From: Flavobacterium sp. CF108
Lineage (GTDB): Bacteria > Bacteroidota > Bacteroidia > Flavobacteriales > Flavobacteriaceae
DNA: 64,000 bases
Reading direction: 5' to 3'
NCBI RefSeq assembly: GCF_900129795.1
Contig: NZ_FQWW01000001.1
Location: forward strand, 62,001 to 126,000
Position numbers and translations under genes: made by a program. Positions within the stretch are counted from its first letter, which is position 1, and every line of letters starts with the position of its first letter. Positions 35,732 to 45,100 of the stretch are shown in pieces. Below the pieces are notes generated by a model that was given only the letters and a program-made list of their open reading frames with translations, had not been told where the DNA came from and did not search any database.

Positions 35732-37135
35732 TTACAATTTTTTCTTGTATCCTAATATTTTTAATACATCGTCTGAAGTCTGTTGTTCAGAGAAAACTTC
35801 TGTCGCCAGAATTCCATTTTCATCACGATCTATCAAAATATGTTTTGGCTGCGGAATCAAACAGTGGTGTAAACCTCCGTAACCTCCAATTGTTTCCTGA
35901 TATGCTCCTGTATTAAAGAAACCAATATATAATGGCTTTTCCTTGTTATATTTAGGCAGATAAATGGCGTTCATGTTTTGCTCTGAATTATAATAATCAT
36001 CACTATCACAAGTCAATCCTCCTAACAAAACCCGCTCATAAGTATCATTCCAGCGATTAATAGCCAGCATAATAAAACGTTTATTAATAGCCCAGGTATC
36101 CGGAAGGGTAGTAATGAAAGATGAATCGATCATGTTCCATTTTTCTCTATCATTTTGTTGTTTTTGATACAAAATCTGATAGATTGCTCCACCGCTTTCA
36201 CCTACAGTAAACGATCCAAATTCAGTAAATATATTTGGTACATCAACTTCAGCTTCATCACAAGCTATTTTAATTTGATTGATAATTTCATCAATCATAT
36301 ATTGATAATCATATTCAAAAGCCAGCGAGTTTTTAATTGGGAAACCGCCTCCAATGTTCAAACCATCAAGAGTAGGGCATTCCTTTTTAAGCGCAATATA
36401 TACTTTAATACATTTTACAAGCTCGTTCCAGTAATATGAAGTATCGTTTATTCCGGTATTAATGAAAAAGTGAAGCATTTTAAGCTCTAATTTATCATTT
36501 TCCTGAATTTGTTTTTTGTAAAATGATACGATGTTTTTATAACCAATTCCTAATCTAGAAGTATAAAACTCAAATTTAGGTTCTTCTTCGGCTGCAATAC
36601 GAATTCCAATTTTGAATTTTCCTTTGATTTCTCCCTGAAGCAAATCAAGTTCTTCGTAATTGTCAATAATCGGAATAGTGTTTTTATGTCCGTTATTGAT
36701 CAATCTCGCAATATTATTGATGTATTCGTCTCTTTTAAAACCATTACAAATTACATAAGTGCTTTTGTTGATTTTACCATTTTCTAATAAATTCTCAACA
36801 ATATTAACATCAAACGCAGATGAAGTTTCAATATGAATGTTATTCTTAAAAGCTTCATTCATAATATATTCAAAATGAGAGCTTTTTGTACAATAACAAT
36901 AGTAATATTTTGCTTCGTATTTGTTCTTTTCCATTGCGATTCTGAACCAGGCTTTTGCCTTATTAATGTTTTCAGAAATCTGAGGTAAATAAGTAAACTT
37001 TAATGGTGTACCATACTGTTCAACCAATTTCATCAAATCAATGTTGTGAAACTGAAGATTGTCTTTGCTTAGTTTAAATTCCTCTTGCGGGAAGTAATAT
37101 GTTTGATTAATTAGATCCGAATATTTTGTATTCAT
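35732..37135 (-). CDS. speA: Arginine decarboxylase (biosynthetic, PLP fold III)
   Basis: 467 residues, shorter than the about 650 of E. coli SpeA, matching the compact Bacteroidota form. The PLP lysine is Lys84 in YCYCTKSSHF; GIRIAAEEEP, LNIGGGFP (phosphate loop) and LGGLTCDSDDYY (active-site Cys and Asp) are visible. Converts arginine to agmatine. A long leader with its own promoter (37383-37390) precedes it, and the DHS-like gene follows after 109 bp. Confidence 0.9.
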   Translation of the reverse strand: MNTKYSDLINQTYYFPQEEFKLSKDNLQFHNIDLMKLVEQYGTPLKFTYLPQISENINKAKAWFRIAMEKNKYEAKYYYCYCTKSSHFEYIMNEAFKNNIHIETSSAFDVNIVENLLENGKINKSTYVICNGFKRDEYINNIARLINNGHKNTIPIIDNYEELDLLQGEIKGKFKIGIRIAAEEEPKFEFYTSRLGIGYKNIVSFYKKQIQENDKLELKMLHFFINTGINDTSYYWNELVKCIKVYIALKKECPTLDGLNIGGGFPIKNSLAFEYDYQYMIDEIINQIKIACDEAEVDVPNIFTEFGSFTVGESGGAIYQILYQKQQNDREKWNMIDSSFITTLPDTWAINKRFIMLAINRWNDTYERVLLGGLTCDSDDYYNSEQNMNAIYLPKYNKEKPLYIGFFNTGAYQETIGGYGGLHHCLIPQPKHILIDRDENGILATEVFSEQQTSDDVLKILGYKKKL

Positions 37136-37197
37136 TTATATTTCAATATTTTAAGTAGTAATTATTAAATTTAGTGATTTTCTTCTAAATTTAAAAT

Positions 37198-37377
37198 TCA
37201 AACTCTAATATTAGCAAATATAATTTGCAGTTTTTCGTGTTCTGCTTTTGAGCATTGGAAAACATCAAAGCAAAACGGGCTTTTACTATTATAAAAACGA
37301 TTCAACATTCTAAGTAAAGAACTGTTGAGACGGTTTCTGTAAGAGCTAAATTGTCTTTGTTTATTGTTTGTTTTCAT
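37198..37377 (-). CDS. Possible 59-residue leader ORF upstream of speA
   Basis: ATG at 37377 to TGA at 37198. The peptide is Asn/Arg/Ser-rich at the start (MKTNNKQRQFSSYRNRLNSS) and ends KLQIIFANIRV. No known family. It starts 5 nt after the -7 box TACATTTG, so it would be at or near the 5' end of the mRNA, i.e. translated leaderless if at all. It may instead be just the untranslated leader of speA. Moderately likely to be meaningful because of the strong promoter. Confidence 0.35.
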   Translation of the reverse strand: MKTNNKQRQFSSYRNRLNSSLLRMLNRFYNSKSPFCFDVFQCSKAEHEKLQIIFANIRV

Positions 37378-37382
37378 TGTGG

Positions 37383-37390
37383 CAAATGTA
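37383..37390 (-). promoter_or_regulatory. Promoter of the speA leader
   Basis: Minus-strand TACATTTG matches TAnnTTTG; TTG is found 15 nt and again 21 nt upstream. The expected transcript start leaves a leader of about 240 nt before speA. Confidence 0.5.
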
Positions 37391-37434
37391 AAAAATAATA
37401 TATACCAAAAGCAATGCTTTTAATTAAAAAAAGT

Positions 37435-38502
37435 TTAAGATTTATAATCTTGAAACGCAGCTAGAATTAATTTATTTTCAACGGATTGGTTAATTTTTAT
37501 CTTTCCTATTCCTTCAATTAATGCAAATTGAATCAATCCGTATTCATTTTTTTTGTCATGAATTAGCAATTCCAGAATAGGATCGATGTCATTTTCTTCA
37601 AATTTTACATCGTCATAAATTGCTTTTATAGCCGTTTTTATTTCAGAATATTCTGCTGAAGTAATTAAATCTTTATGAAGGGAAATATAACTTTCTAAGA
37701 TCATTCCCACAGCAATTGCTTCTCCGTGTAATAAAGTTGTTTTAGATTTACTTTCTAAAAAGTAACTTTCGATGGCATGACCAAGAGTATGTCCGAAATT
37801 AAGTGCTTTACGGATGTTTTTTTCTGTTGGGTCCTGAATTACAATTTCATTTTTAATTTCAACCGAACGGTAAATTAATTGATCTAATGCATTGTAATCA
37901 ATAGCACCAAGATCAAGAAATTCTTTCCAGTAAGCTGCGTCATAAATCAAACCGTGTTTTAGCATTTCTGCAAGTCCGGAACGCATTTCACTTTGTGGTA
38001 AAGTTTCAAGGTATTCTGTGTCAATCAAAACCATTTGAGGAACATTTATAACACCAATCTGGTTTTTAAGATTTCCTAAGTCAACTCCGGTTTTTCCTCC
38101 CACAGAGGCATCAACCATAGATAATAGAGTAGTAGGGATGTTTATAAAATCAACACCTCTTTTAAATGTTGAAGCTACGAAACCGCCTAAATCTGTTACA
38201 ACACCACCACCAAGATTAATTATAAGTGATTTTCTGTCTGCACCAAGTTCTGTTAAAACATGCCAGATTTCAATGCAGGTTTCTATATTTTTATTGGCTT
38301 CTCCTGCTTCAAACTCGATAATTTCGATATTTAAATCTGTTTCAATTACAGGTAAAAGTTTTGGCAGGCAATACTCATTTGTCTCAGTATCAACTATAAT
38401 GAAGATATTGGAGTATTTATTTTCTTTTAAATGTTTATTTAAAGCTTCGTATGCATACTGGTTAAAATGCACAAGATAATTGTTCGCTTGAATGGATTGC
38501 AT
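37435..38502 (-). CDS. aroB: 3-Dehydroquinate synthase
   Basis: 355 residues from ATG 38502 (MQSIQANNYL); a start at 38538 would add 12 atypical residues. Second step of the shikimate pathway. NAD site and glycine-rich core NLGGGVVTDLGGFVAST, then ASVGGKTGVDLGNLKNQIG; zinc ligands Glu in EMLKHGLI, His in NFGHTLGHAIES and His in LLHGEAIAVGM. Single gene. Confidence 0.95.
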   Translation of the reverse strand: MQSIQANNYLVHFNQYAYEALNKHLKENKYSNIFIIVDTETNEYCLPKLLPVIETDLNIEIIEFEAGEANKNIETCIEIWHVLTELGADRKSLIINLGGGVVTDLGGFVASTFKRGVDFINIPTTLLSMVDASVGGKTGVDLGNLKNQIGVINVPQMVLIDTEYLETLPQSEMRSGLAEMLKHGLIYDAAYWKEFLDLGAIDYNALDQLIYRSVEIKNEIVIQDPTEKNIRKALNFGHTLGHAIESYFLESKSKTTLLHGEAIAVGMILESYISLHKDLITSAEYSEIKTAIKAIYDDVKFEENDIDPILELLIHDKKNEYGLIQFALIEGIGKIKINQSVENKLILAAFQDYKS

Positions 38503-38621
38503 AATTCTACGGTTAATTGAAACCGCAAAATAAGGCATTTTTAACTAAAATATATTCAAATTTTGGCCCTAATTTGTTTAAAAACGAATCATTCTAAATT
38601 AATGTTTTAAATGAACAGAAA

Positions 38622-41327
38622 CTATTTACACATCCTTAGCAATTGTTGTGCATCAGAATAGTTTTTATCTTTTGATATATTTAAATATTTACAGGCATTA
38701 GTTTTGTCATCTTCTTTTAAATAACAAACCGCAAGGAAATACTCTGTTTTTCCGTCATTTAAACCTGGATACTTTAAAGCATCCAATAAATAATTGATTG
38801 CTTTTTTTGACTGCCCGACTTTTAAATAGTAGAAACCAATATTTTGTGCAGCGTAAATGCTTTTTGGATCAATTCTTAAAGCTTTTTGATATGACACAAG
38901 TGCTTTATCCATTTCTTTCTTTTCTTCAAAATTTTGACCTTCAGTAATTAAGTCTGCAATTAAAAGATCATTTTTTCGTTTTTTTAATATCGCTTCATCT
39001 GCAAGATTATTATTTTGACTCTTAGCCATTAATTGTTTCGCTGCAGGATAATTTTTGTCTTTTGACAGATTAAAATATTTGAGAGCATTCGTTTTATCAT
39101 TTTCTCTTAAATAAGAAATACCTAAGAAAAACTCTGTTTTTCCGTCTTTTAAACCAGGATATTTTAATGCTTCAAGTAAAGCGTTTATTGCTTTTTTATT
39201 TTGGCCTTGCTTCAAATAATTGAATCCAATATTTTGGGATATATAAACATTTTTGGGATCAATTTTTAATGCTTTTTCATAGAATTGTAAAGCATTGTTT
39301 AAATCAGATTTATTTTCAAAATTCTGGCCTCCGTTTAGATAACTTGTAATTAAAAGCTGATTTTTTTGAGCAGTTAAAGTACTATCCTGAGGAAATTTTT
39401 TCAATCCTTGATCAATAAACTTAAGCAAATTTTGATAATTATAACCTGAAAATTTAAGTCCGCGAGCGGCAAGATCCCATGTTTGAGGCATTGGTCTATA
39501 TTGTGAAAACAACCTGCTTTGTTTCAATATTTCTAATGTATCTTTTTTTGCTATTGCAAAATTAATTGCAGCATTAAATATTGCATAATTTCTTGGACGA
39601 AGATAGAATGCCTGCTTAATATAAATATAAGCACTGTCAATATCTCCTTTATTCTTAGATATAACATTTTTGTAAAATTCAATACGTCCCGAATATCCAT
39701 TGATTTTTTTAGCTTTTGAAAAGCATTTTAAAGCTTTATCATATTGCTTTTCACGAATATAGTAGATTCCGGCATATTCATAAAATGATTCTGAACTACT
39801 AAAAGTATTTGGGTATGCAGCCATTTTATTTACGACCTGGTCTCCAGTAAGGAATCCTTTTAGGTTCACATTTATATCATCACGGGCAATTAAATATTCT
39901 AAATTTGATGCTTTATAAATTATAAAAGCAGAATAGCTTGTTAATATTGATACTACAATTATAATTGATGTTATAATTTTTAATGAAATTTTATTTGGTA
40001 ATGCAATTTGATTTATTTCAGAATTAGTTAAGCTCAAGGCTAAAATTAAACTGAAAAATATTGCCATTGTTGGTCTGTACATTGGGAAATTAAAGAAAGA
40101 ATCGATTCCATATACTATTAAAAGTAACAGAGTTAGTAATGCAATTATCTGAGATTCTTTATTTTGTGGTTTTATTAATCTTTTAAGATTTATAATGAAT
40201 ACACAAATAAATATAGAAAGATAGATAAGTCCGTTTAGAATTCCTGTTTCTGCTAAAATCTCAAGAAAGTCATTGTGTGTATGTAATGAAACTGTAGAGT
40301 CATTAGAAGTCGTTCTTTCGTAAGGAATAGATTCAACTTGATAATTACCCAATCCTATTCCTAAGACTGGACTTTTGCCACTCATTTTTATAGCATTATT
40401 CCAAAATAACAATCTCGCTTTTGAAGAGGCATCTTCTGTATTAATTTGACTAACTCTATTTTCTAATGAAACATATCTGTTTTTATCTTTTGATTTTTGA
40501 AAAATTGAGTTTGCAAATAATATAGCAGTCAATACTGGGATTGTAAGGAATAAAATTTTAGAAACCGCAGCTCTTTTAAATGAAAATTCTTTTAAGAGAT
40601 AGATAATATAAATTAAATAGATGAGGAATAAGTTAATAAGCGGTGTTCTGGCTCCCGTTAAAAAGATAACTGAAGTAACTGAAAATAAGATAAAAACTAA
40701 AAACCACTTTTTGTATGTTGTAAAATGAGCTATACCCAGCAGTAAAAAAGGGATTTTAATAGTAAGGCTCGCCGCCAAAATATTTATATTTCCTGTATTT
40801 CCCTTCATTCCATTTAATAAATCCATAATTGAAGCATGTCGTGGAATAATAATAAAATGACAAAGCTGCTGGCAGGATTGAATTAACGCACTAATACTTA
40901 CTATAAATATAATTTTATAAAGGAGATCTAATTTATTTTTTAAAAGAATAGAAAGGTTTATAAATAAACAGAATACAATTACTATTTCTGTAAATTTTGT
41001 AAAGACTAATGAAGTATTTTTTGCTGCAAAATAGGATATAGCACAAAAGAAGAGGAACGCTAAATATAATTTAAAAATATAATTTCTCTTTATTGAATAA
41101 AAAATATCAGCAGCTATTAATGAAGAATTGAAATAAAAATAAGCAGCAATAATTACGTTTAATACTGAAAGGTATAAAAACTGTGGATTAATGATTTCTA
41201 CACTTTTAAAATAGGGCAGAAAGTCAATTATTAATAAAGAAGAAATAAAAAGAAGAACTATAAAATTAGGAATAGAATATTTTCCTTTTACTTCACTTAT
41301 AATACTATCAATCTTTTGAGTATTCAT
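38622..41327 (-). CDS. O-antigen ligase (WaaL/Wzy-like) with C-terminal TPR repeats
   Basis: 901 residues. About 20-470 is a polytopic membrane domain of roughly ten helices with the O-antigen ligase/polymerase loop (GLGNYQVES, HTHNDFLEILAETG). About 500-901 is periplasmic TPR. Two adjacent TPR blocks, residues 658-787 and 788-901, are an internal duplication about 65% identical by my count over 110 positions (both contain KYPGL.DGKTE). Likely joins or polymerises surface polysaccharide or glycosylates proteins. Confidence 0.8.
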   Translation of the reverse strand: MNTQKIDSIISEVKGKYSIPNFIVLLFISSLLIIDFLPYFKSVEIINPQFLYLSVLNVIIAAYFYFNSSLIAADIFYSIKRNYIFKLYLAFLFFCAISYFAAKNTSLVFTKFTEIVIVFCLFINLSILLKNKLDLLYKIIFIVSISALIQSCQQLCHFIIIPRHASIMDLLNGMKGNTGNINILAASLTIKIPFLLLGIAHFTTYKKWFLVFILFSVTSVIFLTGARTPLINLFLIYLIYIIYLLKEFSFKRAAVSKILFLTIPVLTAILFANSIFQKSKDKNRYVSLENRVSQINTEDASSKARLLFWNNAIKMSGKSPVLGIGLGNYQVESIPYERTTSNDSTVSLHTHNDFLEILAETGILNGLIYLSIFICVFIINLKRLIKPQNKESQIIALLTLLLLIVYGIDSFFNFPMYRPTMAIFFSLILALSLTNSEINQIALPNKISLKIITSIIIVVSILTSYSAFIIYKASNLEYLIARDDINVNLKGFLTGDQVVNKMAAYPNTFSSSESFYEYAGIYYIREKQYDKALKCFSKAKKINGYSGRIEFYKNVISKNKGDIDSAYIYIKQAFYLRPRNYAIFNAAINFAIAKKDTLEILKQSRLFSQYRPMPQTWDLAARGLKFSGYNYQNLLKFIDQGLKKFPQDSTLTAQKNQLLITSYLNGGQNFENKSDLNNALQFYEKALKIDPKNVYISQNIGFNYLKQGQNKKAINALLEALKYPGLKDGKTEFFLGISYLRENDKTNALKYFNLSKDKNYPAAKQLMAKSQNNNLADEAILKKRKNDLLIADLITEGQNFEEKKEMDKALVSYQKALRIDPKSIYAAQNIGFYYLKVGQSKKAINYLLDALKYPGLNDGKTEYFLAVCYLKEDDKTNACKYLNISKDKNYSDAQQLLRMCK

Positions 41328-41344
41328 ACGTTTTCATTTTTTTG

Positions 41345-41352
41345 CAAAATTA
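41345..41352 (-). promoter_or_regulatory. -7 box of the ligase/TPR gene
   Basis: TAATTTTG on the minus strand, 17 nt before the ATG at 41327; no ideal -33 TTG. Confidence 0.4.
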
Positions 41353-41461
41353 CATAAAAATAAAAGTAAAATCCTACTTTTTTGGTAAACAATATTTTTA
41401 AGAGGTTTAAAGATATCAAAAAATATGATATGATTTAGTAAATAATATTCAAAACAGTCTA

Positions 41462-41469
41462 TATCTTTG
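41462..41469 (+). promoter_or_regulatory. -7 box of the proline dehydrogenase gene
   Basis: TATCTTTG, 17 nt before the ATG at 41487; no TTG at the usual distance. Confidence 0.45.
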
Positions 41470-41486
41470 CACAAAAACTAAACTTA

Positions 41487-42656
41487 ATGGAAAAAATATT
41501 CGATAACACTCAGGTTGCTTTTTCACTTAAAAGTGATACAGAACTTGACAGGGCTTATTTTCTTTTTAAAATGATTGATAGTGAGCCTTTAGTACGTATT
41601 GGAACTGCTGTTACAAATTTTGCAATCAAAGCACATCTTCCGGTTGAAGGATTGATTCGTGCAACGGTTTTTGATCATTTTTGTGGAGGAGTAAACGAAG
41701 ACGACTGTTTAACTGTAGTAGATAAAATGTTTACCAAAGGCGTTTCATCTGTATTAGATTATTCAGTTGAAGGTAAAGAAGAAGAAGCGCAGTTTGACGC
41801 AGCTTTAGAAATGACCTTAAAAACTATTGAATTTGCAAAAGAACGTTTAGCAATTCCGTTTGCAGTATTTAAGCCAACAGGTTTAGGGCGTTTTGAATTG
41901 TATGAGAAATTAGGCGAAAAACAAACTTTAAGTCCAGCAGAACAAGAAGAATGGAATAGAGTGGTAAACCGTTTTGATCAGGTTTGCAATGAAGCTCACA
42001 AAAAAGATGTTGCGTTATTAATTGATGGTGAAGAAAGCTGGATGCAGGATGCTGCTGACGAATTAGTTACCGATATGATGCGCAAATACAATAAAGAAAA
42101 AGCGATTGTATTTAACACTTTACAAATGTACCGTTGGGATCGTTTGGATTATTTGAAAAAGCTTCATGAAGTTGCTAAGGTCGAAGGTTTCTTTATTGGA
42201 ATGAAATTGGTTCGTGGTGCATACATGGAAAAAGAGAATAAAAGAGCAGAAGAAAAAGGATATGTTTCTCCAATTTGCATTTCTAAAGAGGCAACTGATA
42301 TTAATTATGATGCTGCTGTTCACTATATGTTAGAGCATTTAGAAACAATGGCCATTTTTGCAGGTACTCATAACGAATTGAGTTCATACAAATTAATGGA
42401 AATGATGGCTGAAAAAGGAATTGCCAAAAACGATAAAAAAATCTGGTTCGGGCAATTATACGGAATGAGCGATAATATTAGTTACAACTTAGCTGAAAAC
42501 GGTTATAATGTAGCAAAATATCTTCCGTTTGGGCCAGTTAAAGATGTTATGCCGTACTTGATTCGCCGCGCTGAAGAAAATACTTCGGTTGCAGGGCAGA
42601 CAAGCCGCGAATTATCTATGATTAAAGCAGAACGTAAACGTAGAAAAGGAAAATAA
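41487..42656 (+). CDS. Proline dehydrogenase
   Basis: 389 residues, a stand-alone PRODH barrel without the P5C dehydrogenase of PutA. Oxidises proline to pyrroline-5-carboxylate with FAD, passing electrons to quinone at the membrane. Signatures: ALLIDGEESWMQ, FNTLQMYRWDRLDYL, MKLVRGAYMEKE, FAGTHNE and FGQLYGMSDNIS, and PYLIRRAEENTSV for substrate carboxylate binding. Single gene with its own -7 box and a terminator. Confidence 0.95.
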   Translation: MEKIFDNTQVAFSLKSDTELDRAYFLFKMIDSEPLVRIGTAVTNFAIKAHLPVEGLIRATVFDHFCGGVNEDDCLTVVDKMFTKGVSSVLDYSVEGKEEEAQFDAALEMTLKTIEFAKERLAIPFAVFKPTGLGRFELYEKLGEKQTLSPAEQEEWNRVVNRFDQVCNEAHKKDVALLIDGEESWMQDAADELVTDMMRKYNKEKAIVFNTLQMYRWDRLDYLKKLHEVAKVEGFFIGMKLVRGAYMEKENKRAEEKGYVSPICISKEATDINYDAAVHYMLEHLETMAIFAGTHNELSSYKLMEMMAEKGIAKNDKKIWFGQLYGMSDNISYNLAENGYNVAKYLPFGPVKDVMPYLIRRAEENTSVAGQTSRELSMIKAERKRRKGK

Positions 42657-42688
42657 TAGTTTTCAGTCTCGGTTTACAATTTACATAT

Positions 42689-42720
42689 AAAAAAGCTCCA
42701 ATGAAAATTGGAGCTTTTTT
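42689..42720. terminator. Terminator after proline dehydrogenase
   Basis: AAAAAAGCTCCAAT (42689-42702) with ATTGGAGCTTTTTT (42707-42720). Confidence 0.85.
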
Positions 42721-42740
42721 TATTTTCTTAATTCTTTATG

Positions 42741-42845
42741 TAAACTGGACTAAAGTCCAGCCCTACAATATGGATCGAGCCAAAGGCTCTTAGGTAGTTC
42801 CGAAGGAACGAATTATATTGTAGAGCTGGACTTTAGTCCAGTTTA
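42741..42845. repeat. REPIN-like palindromic element, copy 1
   Basis: Terminal arms of 31 bp (42741-42771 and 42815-42845) are inverted with one mismatch and each contains the palindrome CTGGACTAAAGTCCAG. Between them are two short hairpins, GAGCC-aaa-GGCTC (42777-42789) and GTTCC-gaa-GGAAC (42797-42809). A second copy with the same inner hairpins lies at 57841-57966. No coding capacity. Confidence 0.75.
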
Positions 42846-42869
42846 ACGTGTTCATATCCAAAAAAAGCA

Positions 42870-42902
42870 AAACCCGACAGTTTTTAAAAATCTGTCGGGT
42901 TT
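42870..42902. terminator. Terminator of the ABC transporter gene
   Basis: AAACCCGACAG (42870-42880) with CTGTCGGGTTT (42892-42902); A-rich on the left, so it serves the minus-strand gene. A variant of the 21977 stem. Confidence 0.75.
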
Positions 42903-42935
42903 GCATTATAATTGGAATTTAAAAATTGAAATTTC

Positions 42936-44726
42936 TTAAGAATTACTAAACTGTAAATTACTTAAGTTTTTATAAATTCCGTTTTCTAGATTTATTAATT
43001 CCTGATGCGTTCCTTCTTCTGAAATTTCTCCATTGTCCAGAACTAAAATTTTGTCCGCATTTCTAATCGTTGAAAGGCGATGAGCAATGATAATACTTGT
43101 TCTTCCTTCCATTAATACTTCTAAAGCTTCCTGAACCAGTTTTTCGCTTTCGCTGTCTAACGATGAAGTTGCTTCGTCTAATATTAAGATACTTGGGTTT
43201 TTAAGTAAAGCTCTTGCAATTGCAATGCGCTGACGCTGTCCTCCTGATAATTTAACGCCGCGTTCTCCAACCAATGTTTCGAATTTCTCAGGGAAACCAT
43301 CCACAAAATTGAATGCATTCGCTTGTTTTGCTGCTAATATTATTTCTTCATCAGATGCATCTGGTTTTCCGTATGCAATATTTTCTCGAATTGTTCCTCC
43401 AAAAAGAATAACATCTTGCGGAACAATACTCATATTTCCGCGAAGATTTTCTAAATCATAGTCGTAAATACTTTTTCCGTCAACTAAAATTTCTCCTGAA
43501 GTTATATCGTAAAAACGTAATAAAAGTGATGAAATAGTTGATTTTCCAGCACCACTTGGGCCAACGATTGCTATTTTCTGTCCAAATTCTGCAGAGAAAT
43601 TTACATCTTTTAAAACCTGAACTTCTTTTCTTGAAGGATAACTAAAAGCAACATTCTTAAAAGAAACAATTCCTTTGATTTTCTCAATAGGAGATGTTTT
43701 TGGGCTTGCATTGATTGCTTCCGGAGTTTCTTCTAATAATTCAAAAACACGTTCTGTTGCTCCAACTGCTTTTTGAATTTGCGCATACATTTCGGCAATT
43801 CCTCCAAAAGAAGCGCCAATAAAGGTTGTATAAAGCACAAACGAAATTAAATCTCCAACACCCTCAACTTCACCTTTTATAGTCAATGTAATTCCGTACC
43901 AAACGACAGCAACTACACATCCAAAAAGACATAAAATGATAAACGATGCAAAATAACCTCGATATTGACCACCTTTAATGGCGATTTTTACAATCTCTTT
44001 TATTTTGTTTCTATAACGTTGAATTTCGTACCATTCATTGGCAAAAGCTTTTACATTACTGATTCCCTGAAGTGTTTCTTCAACGATTACCTGGCTTTCA
44101 GCTACTTTATCTTGAGTTTTCTTTCCGTATTTACGGATAAATCTTCCAAATATAACGGCGGCAACTGCAACAATTGGTACAATAGCCAACATCATTAAAG
44201 TTAATTTAGGACTTATATTTCCTAGAATAACAAATCCTCCAATAATCAGGATTAACTGGCGTAAAAACTCGGCAATTGTAGTAGTAAAGGTATCTTGTAG
44301 CTGCGAAATATCAGCACTGATTCTACTATTTAACTCTCCAACACGCTTTTGAGAATAAAAAGACATTGGTAGTTTTACCAGATTTTCATATAAAGCAAAA
44401 CGGATATTAGATAATGAATTCTCTGTGAAATTTACAAAAAGTGAAATTCTGAAAAAAGAGAAGATCGCCTGAAGCGTAAGAATCACCATTAATCCAACAG
44501 CAATTTCGTTAGCCCTGCTTAGGTTTTTGTTGGTAACGCAATCAACCAGCATTCCCATTAATTTAGGAAAGGCAAGGGCAGTGGCGCTGGTTAACAATAA
44601 GAAGATCAAACCAAGGAAAAATTTCCATTTATGACCTTTTCCGTATTTAAAAATTCTGAAAGCTTTTTGAAGTGAATTAGAGTCTAATTTAGCCTTTGGT
44701 AAATCATTTTCCTGAAATCTTGCCAT
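42936..44726 (-). CDS. MsbA-like ABC exporter (fused permease and ATPase)
   Basis: 596 residues from ATG 44726 (MARFQENDLPKAK); a start at 44738 would sit about 4 nt from the expected transcript start and is less likely. Six membrane helices in about 30-310, then the ATPase: Walker A GPSGAGKST, Q-loop SIVPQDVILFGG, signature LSGGQRQRIAIARAL, Walker B ILILDEATSSLDS and H-loop IIAHRLST. Works as a homodimer; substrate unknown (lipid, peptide or drug). Confidence 0.92.
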   Translation of the reverse strand: MARFQENDLPKAKLDSNSLQKAFRIFKYGKGHKWKFFLGLIFLLLTSATALAFPKLMGMLVDCVTNKNLSRANEIAVGLMVILTLQAIFSFFRISLFVNFTENSLSNIRFALYENLVKLPMSFYSQKRVGELNSRISADISQLQDTFTTTIAEFLRQLILIIGGFVILGNISPKLTLMMLAIVPIVAVAAVIFGRFIRKYGKKTQDKVAESQVIVEETLQGISNVKAFANEWYEIQRYRNKIKEIVKIAIKGGQYRGYFASFIILCLFGCVVAVVWYGITLTIKGEVEGVGDLISFVLYTTFIGASFGGIAEMYAQIQKAVGATERVFELLEETPEAINASPKTSPIEKIKGIVSFKNVAFSYPSRKEVQVLKDVNFSAEFGQKIAIVGPSGAGKSTISSLLLRFYDITSGEILVDGKSIYDYDLENLRGNMSIVPQDVILFGGTIRENIAYGKPDASDEEIILAAKQANAFNFVDGFPEKFETLVGERGVKLSGGQRQRIAIARALLKNPSILILDEATSSLDSESEKLVQEALEVLMEGRTSIIIAHRLSTIRNADKILVLDNGEISEEGTHQELINLENGIYKNLSNLQFSNS

Positions 44727-44748
44727 TTGAGTATACAATTAAGATATG

Positions 44749-44778
44749 CAAATGTATGACTATAGCAAATGATTACAA
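44749..44778 (-). promoter_or_regulatory. Promoter of the ABC exporter
   Basis: Minus-strand TTG (complement of 44776-44778), 19-nt spacer, TACATTTG (complement of 44749-44756). A textbook Bacteroidota promoter. Confidence 0.7.
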
Positions 44779-44922
44779 AAGATTATTATAAATTAGGCGG
44801 TTGCACTCTTGTTTTTAACTAAAATTAACTAAAACGTAATTTTTATTTAATTTTTAAAATGCTGAAAAATAGGTTGCTAAATAAAAGCATAAAAAAAATA
44901 TTTGATTTTTTTTGAAATATAC

Positions 44923-44952
44923 TTGCAAATACAAATTCTAGCTGTATATTTG
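44923..44952 (+). promoter_or_regulatory. tRNA-Val promoter
   Basis: TTG at 44923-44925, 19-nt spacer, TATATTTG at 44945-44952. Exact match to the Bacteroidota consensus, about 38 nt before the tRNA. Confidence 0.8.
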
Positions 44953-44990
44953 CACTCGCAATCACAAAATGATAGCAGCCTAATAAAATA

Positions 44991-45068
44991 GGGCGATTAG
45001 CTCAGCTGGTTCAGAGCACCTCGTTTACACCGAGGGGGTCGGGGGTTCGAACCCCTCATCGCCCACCA
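44991..45068 (+). tRNA. tRNA-Val (anticodon TAC)
   Basis: Acceptor stem GGGCGAT pairs with ATCGCCC (45058-45064), then A and an encoded CCA (45066-45068). D-arm GCTCAGCTGGTTCAGAGC, anticodon stem CCTCG/CGAGG with loop TTTACAC giving anticodon TAC, and T-arm GGGGTTCGAACCCC. All cloverleaf arms are intact. Reads GUA and, by wobble, GUG codons. Confidence 0.97.
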
Positions 45069-45070
45069 AG

Positions 45071-45100
45071 AAACTCCTTAAGAAATTAAGGAGTTTTTTA
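45071..45100 (+). terminator. tRNA-Val terminator
   Basis: AAACTCCTTAA (45071-45081) with TTAAGGAGTTT (45086-45096), then T tract. Confidence 0.85.
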
